Assembly: GCA_016206585.1 (NCBI GenBank)
Contig: JACQRE010000012.1
Coordinates: 1-13,439 of the forward strand
DNA length: 13,439 nucleotides
Reading direction: 5' to 3'
Source: Candidatus Omnitrophota bacterium
GTDB taxonomy: Bacteria > Omnitrophota > Gorgyraeia > Aquiviventales > Aquiviventaceae
How positions within the stretch are numbered: position 1 is the first letter of the stretch; the number at the start of each line of letters is the position of its first letter. Under the pieces are notes generated by a model. That model was not told the origin of the DNA. It worked only from the letters and a program-made list of their open reading frames with translations, and did no database searches. This document shows, piece by piece, positions 1 to 7,663 of the stretch. The position numbers were made by a program, and so were the translations under genes.

Positions 1-21
1 GCATTCCGCATTCCGCATTCT
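1..21. repeat. Heptamer tandem repeat (GCATTCC, about 3 copies) at window edge
   Basis: The first 21 bases are GCATTCC, GCATTCC and GCATTCT, a period-7 tandem array that may continue outside the window. It runs directly into the hydrophobic signal-peptide codons of the SpoIID-type gene. The array is read in an open frame, but whether it is translated depends on where the real start codon lies, which cannot be seen. Similar period-7 and period-8 arrays occur at 10666-10722 and 11694-11721. Confidence 0.6.
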
Positions 22-1183
22 CCCTGTTACGCTCGTTCTCGCCTTGCCTCTTGCGGCGTCGGCTCAGCCCAGCCCGGAGTGGATTCGCGTCGCGGTGTCC
101 CGGGATCAGCCCCGCGTGACGCTCCAGATCCACGGCCGGTTCAGGATGACCGATCTCGCGAGCGGCTCGGAGATCAACACGGGCCGGCGCCTGGAGTCGG
201 TGGCGGTGCGAGCGCTCCCCACTGGCCTCGCGCTCGGAGAGGCGGTGCTGCCCTCCACGGGCGTGCGGGTCGAGCCGTCGAGCGACGCGGCGATCCGTCT
301 CAACGGCCGCCGCCTGCGCGGGACGCTGGAGATCGTGCGCCAGCAGAACCTCACGCTGCTCGTCGTCAACTACGTCGCGCTGGAGGACTACCTGCGCGGG
401 GTCCTCAGCAAGGAGGCCCCGGACTACTGGCCGGAGGAGGCGCTCAAGGCGATCGCGATCGCTGCGCGCACCTACGCGGTCTACCAACGGCTGACACAGA
501 CGCAGGTCGACTACGACGTCACGGGCGATGTGATGTCGCAGGACTACGGCGGCAAGACCGCGGAGAAGGCGGCCACGACGCGGGCGGTCAAGGCGACCGC
601 CGGCCTCATCCTGGCGCACCAGGACAAGCTCTTCCCGACCTTCTACCACTCGACGTGCGGCGGCATGACGGAGCACGGCCGCGCGATGGGGAATTTCGAC
701 CTCGAGCCGCTGCAGGGCGGCATCGCCTGCTCGCTGTGCTCGGCCTCGCCGTTTTTCCGCTGGCAGCGCCGGATCACGAAGGCGGATCTGGGCTGGGCGC
801 TGCGCAAGAGCCCGCACGGCTCCATCGGGACCATCCGGGATGTCCGCGTGACGAAGCGGACGACGTCGGGCCGGGCGCAGGAGATCACGATCGTCGGTGC
901 CTTGCGCACCCTGCAGCTGACAGGGTATGATCTACGTTCACTGCTGGGCTTCGAGCGCATCCGCAGCCCGCTGTTCTCCATCCAGCCCGTGGGCGATGAT
1001 TTCATGCTGGACGGCCGCGGCTGGGGCCATGGCGTCGGGCTGTGCCAATGGGGGGCGGCGGAGCTGGCCCGGCGCGGGCTGCTGGCCCCGGAAATCCTCG
1101 CGTACTACTACCGGGGTGCTGCGCTCGTGTCGCTGAAAGACCTGTCGATTCAACCGATCCAGATCATAGGAGGAAGCCCGTAA
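2..1183 (+). CDS. SpoIID/LytB domain protein, exported (5' end cut by window)
   Basis: This is probably a secreted or membrane-anchored peptidoglycan-acting protein. In sporulating Firmicutes SpoIID is a lytic transglycosylase; in non-sporulating bacteria the role of homologues is mostly unknown. Visible hallmarks are an YLRGVLSKEAP stretch whose Glu (about residue 124, counted from the TTG at 44) matches the catalytic Glu region of SpoIID, the following WPEEALKAIAIAARTYA helix, the HSTCGG motif, a CSLC pair, and GWGHGVGLCQWGA near the C-terminus. A hydrophobic stretch (LPVTLVLALPLAASAQ) read from base 20 onward looks like a signal peptide with an Ala-x-Ala cleavage site. Because that stretch precedes the TTG at 44 and the frame stays open to the window edge, the true start is likely upstream of the window. 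The stop is 1 bp before yajC, whose Shine-Dalgarno lies inside this gene, so the two are probably co-transcribed. Confidence 0.88.
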   Translation, partial: HSAFRILPVTLVLALPLAASAQPSPEWIRVAVSRDQPRVTLQIHGRFRMTDLASGSEINTGRRLESVAVRALPTGLALGEAVLPSTGVRVEPSSDAAIRLNGRRLRGTLEIVRQQNLTLLVVNYVALEDYLRGVLSKEAPDYWPEEALKAIAIAARTYAVYQRLTQTQVDYDVTGDVMSQDYGGKTAEKAATTRAVKATAGLILAHQDKLFPTFYHSTCGGMTEHGRAMGNFDLEPLQGGIACSLCSASPFFRWQRRITKADLGWALRKSPHGSIGTIRDVRVTKRTTSGRAQEITIVGALRTLQLTGYDLRSLLGFERIRSPLFSIQPVGDDFMLDGRGWGHGVGLCQWGAAELARRGLLAPEILAYYYRGAALVSLKDLSIQPIQIIGGSP

Positions 1184-1184
1184 G

Positions 1185-1487
1185 ATGCCCGAGCAAGCCG
1201 CCGTCGCACCCAGTCCGCTGGCGATGTTGATGCCGTTCCTCGTGATGTTCGCCATCTTCTACCTGCTCGTCTTCCGGCCGCAGTCCAAGGCGAAGAAGGA
1301 GCACGAGCAGATGGTCAAAGGCCTCAAGAAGCACGATGAGGTCGTCACGACCGGCGGCCTCTTCGGCACCGTCGTCAACGTCAAGCCCGAGTCGATCACG
1401 CTGAAGATCGACGAGAACGTCCGGGTCGAGGTGGAGCCCTCGGCGGTCGTGCGGCTGGTGAAAAAGCCCGCGGGGACCCCCTCCTGA
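1185..1487 (+). CDS. yajC: Sec translocon accessory subunit YajC
   Basis: YajC is a small inner-membrane protein that associates with SecD and SecF and the SecYEG translocon. The 100-residue product has one N-terminal membrane helix (about residues 12-28, LAMLMPFLVMFAIFYLLVF) followed by the family signature FRPQSKAKKEHEQM, then a basic cytoplasmic domain with the conserved DEVVTTGGLFGTV segment. A strong AGGAGG at 1168-1173 lies 11 nt before the ATG, inside the upstream gene. The stop codon overlaps the start of secDF by one base (TGATG), which predicts translational coupling. Position next to secDF is the usual one for this family. Confidence 0.96.
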   Translation: MPEQAAVAPSPLAMLMPFLVMFAIFYLLVFRPQSKAKKEHEQMVKGLKKHDEVVTTGGLFGTVVNVKPESITLKIDENVRVEVEPSAVVRLVKKPAGTPS

Positions 1488-3685
1488 TGCCGGCCAGTTT
1501 CCGGTGGCGCATCCCGCTCGCCTTCGCGGTGATCGTGTTCGCCGCGTGGTACGCCTTCCCCCTTTCCACGCGCATCAACCTCGGGCTCGACCTCCAGGGC
1601 GGGATGCACCTCGTCCTCAAGGTCGACACCTCGAAGGTGCCGCCGGACTCGCGCAGCCAGGACGTGGCGGCGATCGCGCTCGAGATCATCCGCAACCGCA
1701 TCGACCAGTTCGGGGTCCGTGAGCCGCTCATCCAGCGCCAGGGTGTCGACCACATCCTCGTGCAGCTGCCCGGCATCACCGACCGCGACCGGGCGCTCAA
1801 GCTCATCGGGCAGACCGCCCTCCTCAACTTCCAGCTCGTCTCCGAGAACCAGCGCCTCATCCAGCAAGCGCTCGACGGCACCGTGCCGGCGGGCTTCGAG
1901 CTGAGCGAGGACGAACAGGGGGCCCCGCTGCTGCTCGAGACGGAGGGGGCGTTGACCGGCACGATCCTCGCCGACGCCTACGTCGAGGCGGGCGAGTTCG
2001 GCCTGCCCGAGGTCAGCTTCCGGCTCACCAAGGACGGCGCGAAAGCGTTCGGCCGCCTCACCGGGACCCACATCAACCGGCGGCTCGCCATCGTCCTCGA
2101 CGGCAAGGTGCAGTCCGCTCCCGTGATCCAGAGCCGCATCACCGACGCGGGGCGCATCACCGGCCGGTTCACCCGCGAGGAGGCGCACGATCTGGCCATC
2201 GTGCTGCGGGCGGGCGCCTTGCCGGCTCCGATCGCCATCGAGGAGGAGCGCACCGTCGGCCCCACGCTGGGCAAGGACTCGATCCGCGCCGGGATCCTCG
2301 CCACCGCCGCGGGCGGGGCGTTGATCGTCGTGTTCATGGCGGTCTACTACATGTTCGCGGGGCTCGTCGCGGTCTTCGCCCTCCTGCTCAACTTCCTCAT
2401 CATCCTGGGCGGCCTGGGCTACTTCGGTGCCACGCTGACCCTGCCGGGCATCGCCGGCATGATCCTGACGCTGGGCATGGCGGTGGACGCCAACGTGCTG
2501 ATCTACGAGCGCATCCGCGAGGAGCTGCGCGGCGGGCGGCCGTTGAGCCTGGCGGTCGCGGCGGGGTATGAGAAGGCGCTGTCGGCCATCGTCGACTCCA
2601 ACGTGACGACGCTGATCGCCGCGTTCTTCCTGTACTGGTTCGGGACCGGCCCCATCCGGGGCTTCGCCACGACGATGGGCATCGGGATTCTCGCGAGCAT
2701 GTTCACCGCGATCTTCATCACCCGGATTCTCTTTGACCTCTTCCTCGCGGCGGGCTCCCTGAAGCGCCTGACCATGCTCCACCTCATCGGCGCGACCTCG
2801 TTCGATTTCATCGGCAAGCACAAGCTCTGCTACGCGCTCTCGGCGCTCATGCTCCTCGTCGGGGTGGGCGCCTTCGTGCTGCGCGGCAACGCGCGGTACG
2901 GCATCGACTTCACCGGCGGGCTGCTCCAGGAGTACCGGTTCAGCGAGCCGGTGAGTGCCGACCGGCTTCGGGAGACGCTGAGCAAGGTCGGGCTGGGTGA
3001 TGCGGTCATCCAGCAGTTCGGCTCGCCGACCGAATGGCTCATCAGGTCATCGGCGGCCACGGACGCCGCGATCGAACAGGCGACCTCGCTGACACGCGAG
3101 GCGCTCCGCTCGGACTTCGACGTCCTGAGCCCCGAGCTGACGCGCCTGGAGCGCGTGGGCCCGACCGTCGGGGCGATCCTCCAGCAGAAGGCGTGGCTGG
3201 CGATCGCGTGGTCGCTGGTGGGCATCCTCGTCTATGTCGCGGTGCGGTTCCGGCACTGGGATTTCGGGACGGCCGGCGTCATCGCGCTGGCCCACGACGT
3301 CATCGTGGCGGCCGGCGGCTTGTGCCTGCTGGGGCGGCAGATCGATTTCATCACGGTGGCGGCGCTGATGACGATCGCCGGGTTTTCCATCAACGACACC
3401 ATCGTCATCTACGACCGCGTGCGCGAGAACCTGCGGCTGCATCGCAAGATGGGGCTGGCCGAGGCCATCAACCTGAGCGTCAACGAGACGCTCGGCCGCA
3501 CCCTGCTGACGTCGCTGACGGTCATCTTCGCGGTCGTGGCCCTCCTGGGCTTCGGCGGCGAGGTGCTGCGCGACTTCTCGATCTGCCTGCTCATCGGCTT
3601 CGTCTCCGGGGTCTACTCGACCGTGTACATCGCCTCCGCGCTCGTCATCACCTGGCGGAGACTCTTCGAGCCCAAACGCGCGTAG
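1487..3685 (+). CDS. secDF: Fused protein-export membrane protein SecD-SecF
   Basis: SecD and SecF use the proton-motive force to help pull secreted proteins across the inner membrane. Here both are one 732-residue chain. The SecD half (about 1-428) has an N-terminal helix (10-27), the LGLDLQGGMHLVL motif, the IRNRIDQFGVREPLIQRQG periplasmic base, and a helix bundle from about 270 with GMAVDANVLIYERIREEL, whose Asp is residue 334. The SecF half (about 430-732) has a first helix at about 440-458, the YGIDFTGGLLQEY motif, and the SecF equivalent FSINDTIVIYDRVRENLR with Asp 637. SecD-SecF fusions are known from Bacillus and other lineages, so this is a real fusion and not a sequencing artefact: no stop or start disrupts the linker. 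Met430 could serve as an internal SecF start but has no obvious ribosome binding site. The gene sits between yajC (1-bp overlap) and recJ (6-bp gap). Confidence 0.96.
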   Translation: MPASFRWRIPLAFAVIVFAAWYAFPLSTRINLGLDLQGGMHLVLKVDTSKVPPDSRSQDVAAIALEIIRNRIDQFGVREPLIQRQGVDHILVQLPGITDRDRALKLIGQTALLNFQLVSENQRLIQQALDGTVPAGFELSEDEQGAPLLLETEGALTGTILADAYVEAGEFGLPEVSFRLTKDGAKAFGRLTGTHINRRLAIVLDGKVQSAPVIQSRITDAGRITGRFTREEAHDLAIVLRAGALPAPIAIEEERTVGPTLGKDSIRAGILATAAGGALIVVFMAVYYMFAGLVAVFALLLNFLIILGGLGYFGATLTLPGIAGMILTLGMAVDANVLIYERIREELRGGRPLSLAVAAGYEKALSAIVDSNVTTLIAAFFLYWFGTGPIRGFATTMGIGILASMFTAIFITRILFDLFLAAGSLKRLTMLHLIGATSFDFIGKHKLCYALSALMLLVGVGAFVLRGNARYGIDFTGGLLQEYRFSEPVSADRLRETLSKVGLGDAVIQQFGSPTEWLIRSSAATDAAIEQATSLTREALRSDFDVLSPELTRLERVGPTVGAILQQKAWLAIAWSLVGILVYVAVRFRHWDFGTAGVIALAHDVIVAAGGLCLLGRQIDFITVAALMTIAGFSINDTIVIYDRVRENLRLHRKMGLAEAINLSVNETLGRTLLTSLTVIFAVVALLGFGGEVLRDFSICLLIGFVSGVYSTVYIASALVITWRRLFEPKRA

Positions 3686-3691
3686 CGGGTG

Positions 3692-5380
3692 ATGCCGTCG
3701 CATTGGCAGGTGAGTCCAGCCCAGCCGGAACGCGCCGCCACCCTCGGCGAAGCGCTGGGCGTGCATCCGCTCACCGCGCAGCTGCTGCTCAACCGCGGGA
3801 TCGCCGATCGCGCGGAGGCCGCGCGGTTCCTCGAGCCGGATCTTGCGCGCCTCGCCGATCCCTACGCCTTGCCCGACATGGCGCGCGGGGTGGAGCGGCT
3901 TCGGCGCGCGGTCCGGCGCGGCGAGCCCATCCTCATCTTCAGCGACTCCGACGTCGACGGCCTGAGTGCCAGCGTCATCCTCTATGAGGCGCTGCGGGCC
4001 CTGGGGGCCCGGGTGCATGCGCGGGCCTCCAACCGCATCGAAGACGGCTACGGGCTGCCGCGCGCGGTGGCCCAGCGGCTGAGCCGCTCCTCCGCGAAGC
4101 TCCTGGTCCTGGTCGATTGCGGCACCAACCAGCCGGACGAAGTGGCCTCGCTCGCCGCCCGCGGCATCGACACGATCATCGTGGACCACCACGTGCCGCT
4201 GCGCGGCTGGGCCAACCCGTACGCCCTCATCAACCCGCACCGCGAGCACGGCCAGGGCCGAGATTTATGCAGCGGCGGGTTGGCCTTCAAACTCGCCCAG
4301 GCGCTCCTCGCCGAGGACGAGCCCGGCCGGGTCGAGGAGTATCTCGATTTGGCGGCGCTGGCGACACTGGCGGATTGCTCGCAGCTGGTCGGGGACAGCC
4401 GCGTGCTCGTCGCGAAGGGGTTGGCGCGCATCGTCAGCAGCCAGCGGCAGGGGATGCAGCGGTTGTGCGAGGCGACCGGCACCACCTCGCCGGACCCCGA
4501 CCAGATCGTCAGGCGGCTGGTGCCGCGGCTCAATGCCAGCGGCCGGCTGGGCGATTCGGCGGCGGTGTGGCATCTCCTGCACAGCGGGGAGCCGGACCGG
4601 TTGGAGGAGTGGCTGGCGCAGGCCGGGGAGGCGCACGCGACCACCAAGGGGCTCCACCGGCAGATCATGGCCGAAGCCCTGGAGCAGGTGAGCCGCCTCC
4701 ACTTCAAGGATCAGTTCGTCATGGTCGTCAGCCGAAGCGGCTGGCACCAGGGGCTCATGGGCCCCCTGGCCGCCCAGCTGTCGCAACAATACGGCCGGCC
4801 GGCCATCGCGATCGCCATGGACGAGCAGCAGGGGACCGGCTCAGGCCGCTCGGTGCCGCTCTTCAACCTGCTGGACGCGCTGCGCGCGTGCGAGAGGATG
4901 CTGGTCCGGTTCGGCGGGCATGCGCAGGCGTGTGGGCTGACGGTGGACCGCGGCCGGCTGGAGCCGTTTCGCGCCCAGATCAATGAGGAGGCCCGCCGGA
5001 TCTTGGGACGCGAAGGGCTGGTGCGCACGAGGATGGTCGACCTGGAGCTGCCGCTCGAGCGGGTTGAGCGGCGGTGGGTGGACGAGACGGAACGGCTCGC
5101 ACCGTTCGGTTACGGCAACCCGCGCCCCACGGTGCTGATCCGCCGCGTGCGGCTGGAGCGGGCCACGCCGCGGACCGCGGTCCTGAGCGACGGACACGCA
5201 GGGATGGCCGCCAAGGGCCGCTTTGCGGAGCTGCTTGTGGGGGGGTGGTACGACGTGGTGGCCAGCCCCGCGGTCAACGGGGGAGCGCTGACGCTGTCGG
5301 TGAGCGACGTGCGGGGTGCAGAGGAGCCTTCGGAACCCGTCCGGAGCGCAGGCACGCCGTACACACACGCACCCGCTTGA
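3692..5380 (+). CDS. recJ: Single-stranded-DNA-specific 5'-3' exonuclease RecJ
   Basis: RecJ degrades single-stranded DNA 5' to 3' in recombination, mismatch repair and fork processing. The 562-residue product is of usual length. DHH-family metal ligands are visible: Asp85 and Asp87 in SDSDVDG (most homologues read GDYDVDG), Asp142 in DCG, the VDHH motif (Asp165-His166-His167), and Asp228 in LATLADC. A DHHA1 domain follows with GGHAQACG at about 408-415, then an OB-type C-terminal region. A GTG at 3689 directly precedes the ATG at 3692; the ATG is preferred, but neither has a clear Shine-Dalgarno, so translation probably depends on the upstream secDF stop 6 bp away. The last 18 or so residues are low-complexity and lie opposite the conserved core of rpmB, which runs on the other strand. 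Confidence 0.94.
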   Translation: MPSHWQVSPAQPERAATLGEALGVHPLTAQLLLNRGIADRAEAARFLEPDLARLADPYALPDMARGVERLRRAVRRGEPILIFSDSDVDGLSASVILYEALRALGARVHARASNRIEDGYGLPRAVAQRLSRSSAKLLVLVDCGTNQPDEVASLAARGIDTIIVDHHVPLRGWANPYALINPHREHGQGRDLCSGGLAFKLAQALLAEDEPGRVEEYLDLAALATLADCSQLVGDSRVLVAKGLARIVSSQRQGMQRLCEATGTTSPDPDQIVRRLVPRLNASGRLGDSAAVWHLLHSGEPDRLEEWLAQAGEAHATTKGLHRQIMAEALEQVSRLHFKDQFVMVVSRSGWHQGLMGPLAAQLSQQYGRPAIAIAMDEQQGTGSGRSVPLFNLLDALRACERMLVRFGGHAQACGLTVDRGRLEPFRAQINEEARRILGREGLVRTRMVDLELPLERVERRWVDETERLAPFGYGNPRPTVLIRRVRLERATPRTAVLSDGHAGMAAKGRFAELLVGGWYDVVASPAVNGGALTLSVSDVRGAEEPSEPVRSAGTPYTHAPA

Positions 5381-5546
5381 CCGTGCCCTTCAGGATCACC
5401 GTCGCCGACTGCAGATTGGGAAGAAACCGGCGGAGGTTGACCCGGACCGTTCGCCGTCCCACCCCGCCTTTGACCTTCAACATCCCGCGGTGGGTCACCT
5501 GGCTGCCGACCACCGGCCCCTTGCCGCAAATGGCGCACTCTCTCAT
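5274..5546 (-). CDS. rpmB: 50S ribosomal protein L28 (bL28), zinc-binding type
   Basis: L28 is a small protein of the large ribosomal subunit. The 90-residue product begins MRECAICGKGPVVGSQVTH, has the RRFLPNLQ motif at 39-46, and ends its conserved part with CTACLRSGRVPKA at 62-74. The two Cys pairs (C4/C7 and C62/C65) mark the zinc-ribbon form. The start at 5546 is chosen because AAGGAG lies 9 nt upstream on the minus strand and the family begins here; an in-frame upstream extension to 5609 would be non-homologous and would cover the promoter. Residues 75-90 have no counterpart in typical L28 and are encoded opposite recJ. The gene overlaps recJ tail-to-tail by 107 bp and is divergent from recG. 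Confidence 0.93.
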   Translation of the reverse strand: MRECAICGKGPVVGSQVTHRGMLKVKGGVGRRTVRVNLRRFLPNLQSATVILKGTVKRVRVCTACLRSGRVPKAPLHPARRSPTASALPR

Positions 5547-5582
5547 GGGAACGCTCTCCTTCGCGAGCTGCAAGAGCCACTC

Positions 5583-5611
5583 ATTATACACACCTGATGC
5601 CCGTCGCACAA
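5583..5611 (-). promoter_or_regulatory. Probable sigma-70-type promoter of rpmB
   Basis: On the minus strand a perfect -10 hexamer TATAAT occupies 5588-5583. Exactly 17 bp further upstream is TTGTGC (5611-5606), which shares the TTG of the -35 consensus. The predicted transcription start near 5576 gives a leader of about 30 nt that contains the AAGGAG ribosome binding site. The -35 element lies within the first codons of recG. A perfect TATAAT is notable in DNA this GC-rich. The promoter is predicted from sequence only. Confidence 0.7.
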
Positions 5612-7663
5612 TCCTCGCTGCGTGAGCGCTCCATCCGCTACATCAAGGGGGTCGGCCCCCACCGGCTGAGCCAGCTGGCCCAGCTGGGCGTGGAGACGGT
5701 CGAGGACGCCTGCTACTACGCGCCGCGGCGGTACGAGGACCGCACTCACCTGTTGGCGATCGGCGACGCCCGGCCGGGGGAGCTGGTGACGGTCCGCGGC
5801 AGAGTCCGCGCGAAGACGCTGCGCCGCATCCGACGCGGGCAGACCATCTTCGAGGCCGCGGTGGAGGATGCCTCCGGGGTGCTCCATGCCGTATGGTTCA
5901 ACCAGCCCTACCTGGCCCAGCAGCTCCTGGTGGGGCAGGAGCTGCTGCTCTACGGCCAGATCGAGGCCAGGCCCCGGCGTCAGATCGTCCACCCCGAGCT
6001 GGAGCGCGTCGAGCCGGACGAAACGGACGTGATCCACGTGGGCCGCATCGTGCCGGTCTATCCGCTGGCGGCGGGCTTGAGCCAGCGATGGTTCCGCCAG
6101 GTCATCTGGATCGTGCTGGAGCAGCACGCCGAGGGCGTCGAGGAGCTGCTGCCGGAGGCGCTGCGCGCCTCGCGCGGCCTGCCGCCGGCGGCGCAAGCCA
6201 TTCGGGACCTGCACTTTCCCGCGTCGTGGGAGGCGCAGTCGCTGGCCCAGCGGCGGCTGGCCTTCGAGGAGCTGTTCCTCTTCCAGTTAGCACTCGCCCA
6301 GCGCCGCTCCCGCACCCAGACGCAGCGCAAGCCGCAGCGCTACCAGCCAGATGGGCCCTTGACCCAGGCGCTGCGCCGCCGGCTGCCCTTCACGCTGACG
6401 CCGAGCCAGGAGCGGGTGCTGGAGGAGCTGTCCGCCGACATGCTGCAGGCCTCCCCCATGCACCGCCTGCTGCAGGGCGACGTCGGTTGCGGCAAGACGG
6501 TCGTCATGATGAGCCTCATCGCGATGGCGGTGCAGAGCGGCTACCAGGTCGCACTCATGGCGCCGACCGAGCTCCTGGCGGAGCAGCACGCGCGCGTGAT
6601 GCGGTCGTACCTGGAGCCGTTAGGCGTGTCCCTCGTGCTGCTCTCCCAGGGGGTGCCGGCGGCCGAGCGCAGGCGCCTCACCGCGGAGATCGCCGCGGGG
6701 CGCGCGGCGGTCGTCCTCGGCACCCACGCGCTCCTCCAGACCAGCGTGACGTTCCCCCGCCTGGCCCTGGCGATCATCGACGAGCAGCACAAGTTCGGCG
6801 TCGTCCAGCGGGCCCATCTCGCCAGGAAAGCCGAGCGCCCCGATGTGCTGGTGGTGACCGCCACCCCCATCCCGCGCACGCTCGCCCTGTCGCTCTACGG
6901 CGACCTGGACATCTCCACGATCACGGAGCTGCCGGCCGGCCGCCGGCCCATCACGACGCGGTGGCTGCGCGAATCGCAGCGGTCGGAGCTCTACGCCATG
7001 ATCCGCGAGCAGCTCGCCCGGGGCCGCCAGGGCTACGTCGTCTATCCGCTCGTGCAGGAGCGGGCCGCCAAGGACGTCAAAGCGGCCACCCAGATGGCCA
7101 AGCAGCTCCAGGCCGAGGTGTTCCCGGAGTTCCGCATTGGCCTCCTGCACGGGCAGATGAAGCCGAAGACGAAGGAGCAGACCATGCTGGCCTTCGCGCG
7201 GGGCGAGCTGCACCTCCTCGTGTCGACGGTGATCGTGGAGGTGGGGCTGGACGTGCCGAACGCCGCCGTCATGGTCATCGAACATCCCGAGCGCTTCGGC
7301 CTCGCCCAGCTGCACCAGATGCGCGGCCGCATCGGGCGCGGCGAGCACCCGGCCTCGTGTCTCGTCGTCAGCGACGCGGCGGAGGAGGGCGTGCGCCAGC
7401 GTCTGAGGGCGTTCGTCGAGACGACCGACGGCTTCCAGCTGGCCGAGAAGGATCTGCAGCAGCGGGGGCCCGGGGAGCTGCTGGGCCGCCGCCAACACGG
7501 GTGGCTGCGGTTTCGGATCGCCAACCTCGCGCGGGACCACGCACTCCTGGAGGAAGCCCGCGACGACGCGACCGAGCTCATCAGCCGGGACCCGGAGCTG
7601 CGCGATCCGGCCCTCGCGGCGCTGCGCAGCCGCCTCGCCCTCATCCGACAGCAGGCCAGTTGA
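5597..7663 (+). CDS. recG: ATP-dependent DNA helicase RecG
   Basis: RecG is a double-stranded-DNA translocase that remodels stalled forks and Holliday junctions. The 688-residue product has the N-terminal YIKGVGPHRLSQLAQLGVETVEDACYYAPRRYEDR region, an OB-fold wedge domain (about 55-130), Walker A GDVGCGKT with Lys300, the DEQH box at 395-398, the VTATPIPRTLALSLYGDLD motif III region, VGLDVPNA and HQMRGRIGRG (motifs V and VI), and the LQQRGPGE signature at 620-627. The ATG at 5597 has no Shine-Dalgarno; a TATACA sequence ends 6 nt before it, so a leaderless transcript is possible. Its stop overlaps the rsmD start (TGATG). The 50-bp gap upstream is shared with the divergent rpmB. Confidence 0.97.
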   Translation: MPVAQSSLRERSIRYIKGVGPHRLSQLAQLGVETVEDACYYAPRRYEDRTHLLAIGDARPGELVTVRGRVRAKTLRRIRRGQTIFEAAVEDASGVLHAVWFNQPYLAQQLLVGQELLLYGQIEARPRRQIVHPELERVEPDETDVIHVGRIVPVYPLAAGLSQRWFRQVIWIVLEQHAEGVEELLPEALRASRGLPPAAQAIRDLHFPASWEAQSLAQRRLAFEELFLFQLALAQRRSRTQTQRKPQRYQPDGPLTQALRRRLPFTLTPSQERVLEELSADMLQASPMHRLLQGDVGCGKTVVMMSLIAMAVQSGYQVALMAPTELLAEQHARVMRSYLEPLGVSLVLLSQGVPAAERRRLTAEIAAGRAAVVLGTHALLQTSVTFPRLALAIIDEQHKFGVVQRAHLARKAERPDVLVVTATPIPRTLALSLYGDLDISTITELPAGRRPITTRWLRESQRSELYAMIREQLARGRQGYVVYPLVQERAAKDVKAATQMAKQLQAEVFPEFRIGLLHGQMKPKTKEQTMLAFARGELHLLVSTVIVEVGLDVPNAAVMVIEHPERFGLAQLHQMRGRIGRGEHPASCLVVSDAAEEGVRQRLRAFVETTDGFQLAEKDLQQRGPGELLGRRQHGWLRFRIANLARDHALLEEARDDATELISRDPELRDPALAALRSRLALIRQQAS

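Noticed and set aside
1259..2821. A 520-codon open frame on the minus strand opposite yajC-secDF
   Set aside because: Composition is Arg/Asp/Glu/Gly/His-rich with no recognisable domain, and it is exactly opposite the conserved secD half; it is a mirror of GC-rich codon use.
3047..4249. A 400-codon minus-strand frame opposite secF-recJ
   Set aside because: Crosses a gene boundary, is His/Arg/Asp-rich and has no recognisable fold; shadow.
5274..5609. rpmB starting upstream at 5609 (111 residues)
   Set aside because: The extra residues are not L28-like and would cover the TATAAT promoter and the AAGGAG site that define the start at 5546.
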